A stretch of DNA of 6,120 nt, from positions 1-6,120 of the forward strand of contig FR901518.1 in NCBI GenBank assembly GCA_000438355.1. Direction: 5' to 3'. The notes beneath the pieces were generated by a model that had not been told where the DNA came from, made no database searches, and worked only from the letters and a program-made list of their open reading frames with translations. The position numbers and the translations under genes are program-made. This DNA is from Clostridium sp. CAG:273 (GTDB lineage: Bacteria > Bacillota > Clostridia > TANB77 > CAG-508). Positions 1 to 4,289 of the stretch are shown here, one piece after another (position 1 is the first letter of the stretch; each line of letters opens with the position of its first letter).

Positions 1-85
1 TTGTTCCTATTGTTATTCCCGCTAGTATTAACAATACTACTATTGACACTACTAATGAAATTAATGTTATACCTTTGTTTTTCAT
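1..85 (-). CDS. Prepilin-like protein, N-terminal 28 residues (partial, runs off left edge)
   Basis: Reading the minus strand from the ATG at 85-83 gives 28 codons with no stop before the window edge. The product starts MKNK and continues GITLISLVVSIVVLLILAG, then ITIGT. This is the class III (type IV pilin/pseudopilin) signal: a short basic leader ending in Gly5, then a hydrophobic helix that anchors the subunit in the membrane and packs the pilus core. A prepilin peptidase would cut after Gly5. The usual Glu at mature position +5 is Ser here; Clostridia have many such proteins with a small residue there, usually annotated as prepilin-type or type II secretion-like proteins. The start is supported by AAGGAAG (94-100), 8 nt upstream. 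A weak sigma-A-like promoter (ATAACA 157-162, TATTAT 134-139, 17-nt spacer) could serve it. The rest of the protein is unseen, so major pilin, minor pilin or other surface protein cannot be told apart. Confidence 0.72.
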   Translation of the reverse strand, partial: MKNKGITLISLVVSIVVLLILAGITIGT

Positions 86-202
86 AATATGCACTTCCTT
101 TTTCTACTTAAAAACTTATATATTCAAAAATTAATAATAGATTTATTTTTTATTCTTGTTATAGTCTATAAAAAATTGTTCTAACAGTTTATTTTTACAC
201 GC

Positions 203-241
203 AAAAATGACAGGCCATTTTTATAGTCTGTCATCTTTTTT
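203..241 (-). terminator. Hairpin with T-tracts on both sides, possible intrinsic terminator
   Basis: ATGACAG (207-213) pairs perfectly with CTGTCAT (228-234) around a 14-nt loop. The stem is flanked by A5 (203-207) and T6 (236-241), so a U-tract follows the stem on either strand. No plus-strand gene lies to the left for it to terminate. It therefore fits better as the end of a minus-strand transcript coming from around 350-490, upstream of the prepilin gene. The strand is inferred, and the stem is only moderately stable. Confidence 0.45.
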
Positions 242-262
242 ATTAATATTTTTATATCATTA

Positions 263-282
263 ATAAAGGCTTTTTCGCCTTT
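263..282 (-). terminator. Small GC-cored hairpin, weak terminator or attenuator candidate
   Basis: AAAGGC (265-270) and GCCTTT (277-282) form a perfect 6-bp stem with a 6-nt loop. On the minus strand GCCTTTAT, which contains the second arm, is also the exact complement of ATAAAGGC at 350-343. Two mutually exclusive pairings are therefore possible in a minus-strand transcript. The U-tract is poor, so terminator activity is uncertain. Confidence 0.3.
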
Positions 283-284
283 TC

Positions 285-353
285 TTATTTCTCTAAAACT
301 ATCTGTGTGTGTGTGTGTGTGTGTACTCCTGCAAGGGTTACAGCCTTTATCAT
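285..353 (-). CDS. Possible 22-residue peptide with a CA-repeat (His-Thr) stretch
   Basis: An ATG at 353-351 opens a 22-codon frame ending in TAA at 287-285. The product starts MIKAVTLAGV, then alternates His and Thr three times where it reads the dinucleotide repeat, and ends QIVLEK. A purine-rich AGAAAGGAA lies upstream as a possible ribosome binding site, at slightly long spacing. If the repeat lost one CA unit, the frame would stay open to a TAG at 183-181 and give a 56-residue product. I recognise no family. A chance frame in A+T-rich DNA is the default explanation, and it is listed because of the repeat. Confidence 0.15.
   Translation of the reverse strand: MIKAVTLAGVHTHTHTQIVLEK
304..324. 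repeat. TG/CA dinucleotide microsatellite, ten units
   Basis: The plus strand reads TG ten times plus a final T, uninterrupted. Dinucleotide runs this long are uncommon in bacterial chromosomes and are prone to slipped-strand mispairing. It lies in a stretch without an established gene but inside the short minus-strand frame at 353-285, where a change of one unit shifts the reading frame. Confidence 0.95.
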
Positions 354-415
354 AGTATTTTATTCCTTTCTTAAGTTATTTTATTATTTACCTTTAGTTT
401 TATTTGTTTTTACAC

Positions 416-461
416 TTTTATACAATAGAACTATTTATTCTTTTTAACTAATTGTATAAAA
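416..461. repeat. Perfect 11-bp inverted repeat
   Basis: TTTTATACAAT (416-426) is matched exactly by ATTGTATAAAA (451-461), with 24 bases between. There is no good T-tract immediately outside, so it does not look like a standard terminator. It could be a stem-loop in a minus-strand leader (one arm lies in the 9-codon frame at 473-444), a protein-binding dyad, or chance in A+T-rich DNA. Confidence 0.55.
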
Positions 462-473
462 CAAATATATCAT
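444..473 (-). CDS. Possible 9-residue leader peptide with a strong ribosome binding site
   Basis: On the minus strand AGGAGGT (486-480) sits 6 nt before an ATG at 473-471. That frame codes for MIYLFYTIS and stops at TAA (446-444). The ribosome binding site is as good as those of the por genes, yet all downstream frames are closed. Either this is a true leader peptide, the leftover start of a deleted gene, or coincidence. No clear promoter was found upstream of it. Confidence 0.15.
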   Translation of the reverse strand: MIYLFYTIS

Positions 474-628
474 TTTGTTACCTCCTAGTCAATATTATCT
501 TTATAATATTTATAGTACTTCAATATTTTTTGACTGCAATTAAATTTTATCATATACATTTTGTAAAATCAATAATTGCTGAAAATTAAACAGGACCAAA
601 ACTTTAGACTAAACCGTCAGTATTTTTC

Positions 629-657
629 TTGACATTAATGCTAATTAATAATATACT
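629..657 (+). promoter_or_regulatory. Sigma-A promoter of the por operon
   Basis: TTGACA (629-634) is a perfect -35 box. TATACT (652-657), after a 17-base spacer, is a five-of-six -10 box. Transcription would start near 664, leaving a leader of about 50 nt before porC, too short for a riboswitch. The region also holds inverted repeats (CATTAATG at 633-640; TTAATGCT 635-642 with AGCATTAA 669-676) that could bind a regulator. Confidence 0.85.
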
Positions 658-661
658 TTTC

Positions 662-679
662 TTGGAAAAGCATTAACAA
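662..679 (+). promoter_or_regulatory. Probable Rex (NADH-sensing repressor) operator
   Basis: The 18 bases TTGGAAAAGCATTAACAA match the Rex consensus TTGTTAANNNNTTAACAA at 12 of 14 defined positions; the mismatches are at 665 and 666. The right half-site is perfect. The site starts 4 bases after the -10 box and covers the expected transcription start, where a bound repressor would block polymerase. Rex releases DNA when NADH is high and controls fermentative and redox genes in Firmicutes. The rex gene itself is not in the window, and regulation is inferred. Confidence 0.55.
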
Positions 680-715
680 AATAGCTTTTTATAATAAGGA
701 GGTAGAAATTAATAA

Positions 716-1297
716 ATGAACGATATGATTGAAATAAGATGGCATGGTAGAGGTGGCCAAGGTGCAAAAACAGCTTCTTTACTTTTAGCTGATGCTGCAT
801 TTAATACTGGCAAATACATTCAAGGTTTTCCTGAATATGGTCCAGAAAGAATGGGTGCACCTATAACAGCATACAATCGAATTAGTAATACCCCAATTAG
901 AATACATAGCAATATATATGAACCTGACTATGTTGTTGTAGTTGATGATACTTTATTAGGTGTTGTAGATGTTACCGCTGGTTTAAAACCTAATGGTGCA
1001 ATAGTAATTAATACTACTAAAGATATTGATTACTTAAGAAAAGTACTAAAAGGATATTCAGGTGCAATTTATACAATTGATGCTAGAAAAGTGTCTATGG
1101 AAACTTTAGGAAAATATTTTCCAAATACACCAATGTTAGCTGCTATAGTTAAAGTTGCAAACATAATGGAGGAAAATGATTTTCTAAAAGATATGGAAGG
1201 TTCTTTTAAGCATAAATTTGCCAAAAAGCCAGAAGTAATTGATGGTAATATGAAGGCATTAGAAGTTGCTTTAAAAGAGGTTAAAAAATTATCTTAA
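716..1297 (+). CDS. porC: Pyruvate:ferredoxin oxidoreductase, gamma subunit
   Basis: This 193-residue subunit belongs to the 2-oxoacid acceptor oxidoreductase gamma family, also named porG. With the next three genes it forms the cytoplasmic enzyme that oxidises pyruvate with CoA to acetyl-CoA and CO2 and reduces ferredoxin. Family marks are the N-terminal GRGGQG loop (residues 11-16), the conserved FPEYGPERMGAP block (38-49) and the hydrophobic DYVVVVDD strand that follows. In single-chain enzymes this domain is thought to contribute to CoA binding. Length is normal. The start at 716 is set by AAGGAGGT (696-703), 12 nt upstream; a second ATG at 725 is too far from it. It is the first gene of the operon, behind a strong promoter, and lies 20 bases before porD. 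The gamma family also serves other oxoacid enzymes, so the pyruvate assignment rests on the whole operon. Confidence 0.93.
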   Translation: MNDMIEIRWHGRGGQGAKTASLLLADAAFNTGKYIQGFPEYGPERMGAPITAYNRISNTPIRIHSNIYEPDYVVVVDDTLLGVVDVTAGLKPNGAIVINTTKDIDYLRKVLKGYSGAIYTIDARKVSMETLGKYFPNTPMLAAIVKVANIMEENDFLKDMEGSFKHKFAKKPEVIDGNMKALEVALKEVKKLS

Positions 1298-1317
1298 TAA
1301 TTACAAGGAGGTTAGAA

Positions 1318-1581
1318 ATGTCTATCGGTGGAAATATATATAAAGCTGGTAATGCCAAAGAATTTAAGACAGGTGACTGGAGAAGTATTTGCCCTAAATA
1401 CATTCCAGAAAAATGTAAACAATGTGGATTATGTTTTCCAGTTTGTCCAGAAGATGCTATACCAGTAAACAAAGAAGGTAAAAGAGAAGATTTTAATTTT
1501 GACTATTGTAAAGGATGTGGAATATGTGCAAAAGTATGCCCATTTGGTGCAATAGAAATGGTAGAGGAGGGAGAAGAGTAA
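1318..1581 (+). CDS. porD: Pyruvate:ferredoxin oxidoreductase, delta subunit (2[4Fe-4S])
   Basis: This 87-residue ferredoxin-like subunit relays electrons from the TPP site in the beta subunit to external ferredoxin. Two four-cysteine motifs are complete: Cys33, 36, 39 and 43 (CKQCGLCFPVC), and Cys64, 67, 70 and 74 (CKGCGICAKVC), each followed by Pro, as expected for two [4Fe-4S] clusters. The N-terminal TGDWRS segment (18-23) is typical of PorD and helps separate it from free ferredoxins. A further cysteine (Cys25) lies before the first motif. Start ATG 1318 has AAGGAGGT (1305-1312) 5 nt upstream. The stop TAA shares its last base with the ATG of porA, indicating translational coupling and balanced subunit synthesis. 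Confidence 0.95.
   Translation: MSIGGNIYKAGNAKEFKTGDWRSICPKYIPEKCKQCGLCFPVCPEDAIPVNKEGKREDFNFDYCKGCGICAKVCPFGAIEMVEEGEE
1564..1572 (+). promoter_or_regulatory. Ribosome binding site of porA, inside porD
   Basis: GGAGG at 1566-1570, within GAGGAGGGA, lies in the last codons of porD and 10 nt before the ATG at 1581. It fixes the porA start there and rules out the in-frame ATG at 1515, which is buried in the second cluster motif of porD and has no such site. Confidence 0.85.
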
Positions 1582-2768
1582 TGGGAATAAGAGAACGTTT
1601 AAGTGGAAATGAAGCTTCTGCAACAGCTATGAAACAAATAAATCCAGATGTTGTTGCTGCATTTCCTATAACACCATCAACAGAAATACCACAATATTTT
1701 TCTACATTTGTTGCTAATGGAACTGTTGATACAGAATTTGTTGCTGTAGAAAGTGAACATAGTGCAATGAGTGCATGTATTGGTGCAGAAGCTGCTGGTG
1801 CAAGAGCTATGACAGCTACATCTGCTAATGGTCTTTCTTTTATGTGGGAAATGATTTATATAGCTTCTAGTTTAAGGCTTCCTATAGTTATGTCTTTAGT
1901 AAACCGTGCTGTATCTGGTCCTTTAAATATACATTGTGACCATTCAGATGCAATGGGTGTACGTGACAGTGGTTGGATTATGCTATTTTCTGAAACAAAC
2001 CAAGAAGCATATGATAACTTAATTATGGCTCATAGAATAGCAGAAAATAAAGACGTTATGCTACCACTTATGGTATGTCAAGATGGATTTATTACATCTC
2101 ATTCAATTGAAAATATAGAATTAATAGAAGACGAAAAAGTTAAAGAATTTGTCGGTAAATATAATCCTGAACATTATTTGCTAAATGATAAAGAACCTAT
2201 TTCTATAGGTCCTATGGATGTTCAAGCATATCTTTTTGAACATAAGCATGAACAAGCAGAAGCTATGAGAAACGCTAAAAATGTTATTTTAGAAGTTGCA
2301 AAAGACTTTGAAAAAATGACTGGTAGAAAATATGAATTATTTGAAAAATATAAAACAGATGATGCAGACATAGTTGTAGTTTGTATGAACTCAACAGCTG
2401 GAACATCTAAAGTTGTTGTAGATAAATTAAGAGAACAAGGAATTAAAGCAGGTTTATTAAAAGTACGCGTATTTAGACCATTTCCTGTAGACGAAATTGC
2501 AGAAGCTTTAGGAAATGCAAAAGCTATAGCAGTTTTAGACAGAGCAGATTCTTTAAATGGTGCTGGAGGTGCTTTATTTACAGATGTAGCATCTGCTATG
2601 TATGTAAACAAAAAGCAAGTTCCTGCTGTAAGTTATATTTATGGTATTGGTGGTAGAGATACAACTGAAACAGAAATTGCTTCTGTATATACAGATTTAC
2701 AAGAGATTGTAAAAAGCGGAAAAGTAGAAAATCCTTACCGTTATCTTGGATTAAAGGAGGAAAAATAA
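1581..2768 (+). CDS. porA: Pyruvate:ferredoxin oxidoreductase, alpha subunit
   Basis: The 395-residue alpha subunit carries the pyrimidine-binding and transketolase C-terminal-like domains of a TPP-dependent oxoacid oxidoreductase, and forms the active site together with the beta subunit. Near the N-terminus, FPITPSTEI (28-36) contains the substrate-site Thr31. ESEHSAM follows, with Glu59 at the position of the glutamate that activates TPP. NRAVSGPLNIHCDHSD (108-123) holds Arg109, matching the substrate-binding arginine of single-chain PFOR; these equivalences were aligned by eye from memory. MGVRDSGW (125-132) and the SGPLNI/DHSD pattern fit pyruvate enzymes better than 2-oxoglutarate ones. 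The C-terminal half (about 240-395) includes the transketolase-like segment with LKVRVFRPFP and the glycine-rich LNGAGGALF. The upstream ribosome binding site decides the start. The stop is immediately followed by the porB ATG. 2-Oxoisovalerate or another oxoacid as substrate cannot be fully excluded. Confidence 0.93.
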   Translation: MGIRERLSGNEASATAMKQINPDVVAAFPITPSTEIPQYFSTFVANGTVDTEFVAVESEHSAMSACIGAEAAGARAMTATSANGLSFMWEMIYIASSLRLPIVMSLVNRAVSGPLNIHCDHSDAMGVRDSGWIMLFSETNQEAYDNLIMAHRIAENKDVMLPLMVCQDGFITSHSIENIELIEDEKVKEFVGKYNPEHYLLNDKEPISIGPMDVQAYLFEHKHEQAEAMRNAKNVILEVAKDFEKMTGRKYELFEKYKTDDADIVVVCMNSTAGTSKVVVDKLREQGIKAGLLKVRVFRPFPVDEIAEALGNAKAIAVLDRADSLNGAGGALFTDVASAMYVNKKQVPAVSYIYGIGGRDTTETEIASVYTDLQEIVKSGKVENPYRYLGLKEEK

Positions 2769-3716
2769 ATGGCATATAATTTAAAAGATGTAATTGTAAA
2801 TACAAAATCTAGATTTACACCAGGTCATAGAATGTGTGCTGGCTGTGGAGCTCCACCAGTTGCAAGAATGGTTTTAAGAGCTGTAAATCCAGAAGACCAT
2901 GTAGTTGTTTCAAATGCTACAGGGTGTATGGAAGTTTCTACATGTATATATCCATATACTGCTTGGACAGATTCATATATTCATACAGCATTTGAAAATG
3001 CTGCTGCAACTTGCTCAGGTGTAGAAGCTGCTTATAAATCAATGAAAAAGCAAGGAAAACTACCAGAGGATAAGACAACTAAATTTATTACTTTTGGTGG
3101 AGATGGTGGAACATATGATATAGGTATTCAAAGTTTATCTGGAGCTATGGAAAGAGGCCATGATATGACATATGTGTGCTATGATAATGGTGCATACATG
3201 AATACTGGTATTCAACGTTCTTCTGCTACACCACACTTTGCAGATACAACAACTTCTCCTGCTGGGAAAGTAATACCTGGTAAAATGCAAAAAAGAAAAG
3301 ATTTAACAGAAATTATGGTATCACATCACTTACCATATGTTGCACAAACATTAGCAATGCTTAATTTTTCAGATTTATATGAAAAATCTAGAAAGGCCAT
3401 ATACACAGAAGGTCCAACTTTCTTAAATATATTGGCTCCATGTCCAAGAGGTTGGGGATACCCTACAGAAGATTTAATGAAAATAAATAAATTAGCTGCA
3501 GATACATGTTATTGGCCTTTATATGAAGTTGTTGATGGTAAATATAAAATAACATACAAACCAGCTAAAAAATTACCTATAGAAGAATTCTTAAAACCTC
3601 AAAAACGCTTTAAACACATGTTTAATCCTGGAAATGAGTGGATGATTGAAGAATTCCAAAAAGAAGTAGACGAAAGATGGAATGCACTTTTACAATTAGA
3701 AGCACTTGAAAATTAA
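2769..3716 (+). CDS. porB: Pyruvate:ferredoxin oxidoreductase, beta subunit
   Basis: The 315-residue beta subunit binds the diphosphate end of TPP and the [4Fe-4S] cluster closest to it. The TPP motif begins at GDGGTYDIG (111-119) and continues to YDNGAYMNTG (138-147). Cluster ligands are Cys23 and Cys26 in the MCAGCG segment, Cys53 in TGCMEVST, and Cys225 in APCPRGW; this spacing mirrors the four proximal-cluster cysteines of single-chain PFOR. PCPRGW and the C-terminal extension after about residue 245 are usual for PorB. The start is supported by AAAGGAGG (2753-2760), 8 nt upstream and inside the end of porA; zero bases separate the two genes, so translation is probably coupled. It is the last gene of the operon, followed 35 bases later by a terminator. 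All key residues are present and there is no sign of decay. Confidence 0.95.
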   Translation: MAYNLKDVIVNTKSRFTPGHRMCAGCGAPPVARMVLRAVNPEDHVVVSNATGCMEVSTCIYPYTAWTDSYIHTAFENAAATCSGVEAAYKSMKKQGKLPEDKTTKFITFGGDGGTYDIGIQSLSGAMERGHDMTYVCYDNGAYMNTGIQRSSATPHFADTTTSPAGKVIPGKMQKRKDLTEIMVSHHLPYVAQTLAMLNFSDLYEKSRKAIYTEGPTFLNILAPCPRGWGYPTEDLMKINKLAADTCYWPLYEVVDGKYKITYKPAKKLPIEEFLKPQKRFKHMFNPGNEWMIEEFQKEVDERWNALLQLEALEN

Positions 3717-3751
3717 ATTTATTCAAAATAAATTATCTAAAAGATAATACT

Positions 3752-3784
3752 AAAAAATTTGTGTAAAATTTACACAAATTTTTT
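3752..3784 (+). terminator. Intrinsic terminator of the por operon
   Basis: AAAAAATTTGTGTAAA (3752-3767) and TTTACACAAATTTTTT (3769-3784) are perfect 16-base complements around one base, so the folded stem loses a few central pairs to the loop. The run of T at its end gives the U-tract. The only G/C pairs are in GTGT/ACAC. The near-symmetry means it could also stop transcription from the other strand. Confidence 0.82.
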
Positions 3785-3857
3785 ATATATTTATTTAAGT
3801 AAAAAGTGAATTTATCTTTTTATAAAAATATAACTATTAGATTTTTTATATATTCAT

Positions 3858-3905
3858 AAAAAAAGGAAGCTATTAGATTAAGTTATCTTATAATAGCTTC
3901 TTTTT
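3858..3905 (-). terminator. Bidirectional-type terminator of the holB-ricT-ferredoxin unit
   Basis: GAAGCTATTA (3866-3875) pairs perfectly with TAATAGCTTC (3891-3900) around a 15-nt loop. On the minus strand a stable stem is followed by seven U (A7 at 3858-3864), an almost ideal intrinsic terminator about 140 bases after the ferredoxin stop. On the plus strand it is followed by T5, so it can back up the por terminator. Confidence 0.85.
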
Positions 3906-4041
3906 AAGTATTTCACAATAATATAAATATATTTATACTTTAATATATCTATATTAATATATGTTATTGATTTTTAAAAATAGTAATTGTTGACTAAACT
4001 AATTTTAATAATTTAATATAAAAAGTGTGTATCTACAATTT

Positions 4042-4218
4042 CTATTCTTCATCTGGTTCTGGTGCTTCTACTGGGCAAACGCCTGCACATGTTCCACAAC
4101 TAATGCATTGGCTGGCATCTATTTCATATTTTCCATCACCTTCTGAGATGCAATTTACTGGACATTCTGCTGCACACGCACCACAACTAATACATCTATC
4201 TGTTATTTTATATGCCAT
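4042..4218 (-). CDS. 2[4Fe-4S] ferredoxin, clostridial type
   Basis: This 58-residue soluble electron carrier has two complete cluster motifs: Cys9, 12, 15 and 19 (CISCGACAAEC) and Cys38, 41, 44 and 48 (CISCGTCAGVC), each followed by Pro. As in classical bacterial ferredoxins, the last cysteine of each motif should ligate the cluster formed by the other three residues of the partner motif. The acidic tail (PEPDEE) is typical for docking to oxidoreductases. One extra cysteine, Cys23, lies in PVNCIS, where Ala is usual. The start at 4218 is chosen over an in-frame GTG at 4230 because the GTG overlaps the ribosome binding site. It lies 60 bases downstream of ricT on the same strand and tail-to-tail with the por operon, whose enzyme needs such an acceptor. 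It may be co-transcribed with ricT or use its own weak promoter. That it is the partner of this POR is inferred. Confidence 0.93.
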   Translation of the reverse strand: MAYKITDRCISCGACAAECPVNCISEGDGKYEIDASQCISCGTCAGVCPVEAPEPDEE

Positions 4219-4226
4219 TATTTTCA

Positions 4227-4234
4227 CCACCTCT
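4227..4234 (-). promoter_or_regulatory. Ribosome binding site of the ferredoxin gene
   Basis: The minus strand reads AGAGGTGG, 8 nt before the ATG at 4218. It includes the alternative GTG codon at 4230, which therefore is unlikely to be the start. Confidence 0.7.
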
Positions 4235-4260
4235 TCATTATTTAGGTTTTTTAAGGGATA

Positions 4261-4289
4261 CCTATAAACCCATTAATATTAGATGTCAT
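4261..4289 (-). promoter_or_regulatory. Weak candidate promoter for the ferredoxin gene
   Basis: On the minus strand ATGACA (4289-4284) and TATAGG (4266-4261) are separated by 17 bases, matching consensus at five and four positions. It overlaps the end of ricT. It would allow ferredoxin to be expressed more strongly than the housekeeping genes upstream, but such matches arise easily in A+T-rich DNA. Confidence 0.3.

Larger units (their letters stand above)
86..628. other. Long intergenic region without a convincing gene
   Basis: About 540 very A+T-rich bases separate the divergent prepilin-like gene from the por promoter. All frames are broken by many stops, and no tRNA, rRNA or riboswitch I know is recognisable. 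What it does contain is listed separately: hairpins at 203-240, 263-282 and 416-461, a TG microsatellite at 304-324, and two very short minus-strand frames with plausible ribosome binding sites (353-285 and 473-444). Together these could be an untranslated or small-peptide transcript on the minus strand, or decayed sequence. Confidence 0.7.
3717..4041. other. Convergent intergenic region with two terminators
   Basis: These 325 bases lie between the ends of two converging units. They contain a small perfect hairpin (ATTATCT 3732-3738 with AGATAAT 3742-3748), the por terminator (3752-3784) and the minus-strand terminator (3858-3905). From 3906 to 4041 I see only A+T-rich sequence. A TTGACT at 3990-3995 lacks a matching -10 box. 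Confidence 0.8.

Noticed and set aside
277..299. GTTTTAGAG followed by AAATAAG on the minus strand, resembling pieces of a type II CRISPR repeat and tracrRNA
   Set aside because: No repeat array, no anti-repeat pairing beyond the short words, and no cas gene in the window; A+T-rich chance similarity is enough.
664..715. Possible riboswitch or T-box upstream of porC
   Set aside because: The leader is only about 50 nt, with one small possible hairpin at its 5' end and no known aptamer features.
1515..1580. In-frame ATG 22 codons upstream of the chosen porA start
   Set aside because: It lies inside the second cysteine motif of porD in another frame, the extra residues do not resemble PorA, and the good ribosome binding site is placed for 1581.
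1281..1623. Two minus-strand open frames of about 63 codons across porD and the start of porA
   Set aside because: Both are complementary shadows of porD and porA and contain no motif.
2222..2611. Minus-strand open frame of 129 codons across porA
   Set aside because: It is antisense to well-conserved porA sequence, has no recognisable domain and is biased in composition as expected for a shadow frame.
3990..4020. TTGACT on the plus strand as a promoter reading toward the ferredoxin (antisense RNA)
   Set aside because: No acceptable -10 box at 16-18 bases, so an antisense transcript is not supported.
4025..4267. Plus-strand open frame of 80 codons over the ferredoxin gene
   Set aside because: It is the antisense of the cysteine-rich ferredoxin, whose cluster motifs are complete; no promoter or ribosome binding site supports the plus-strand frame.
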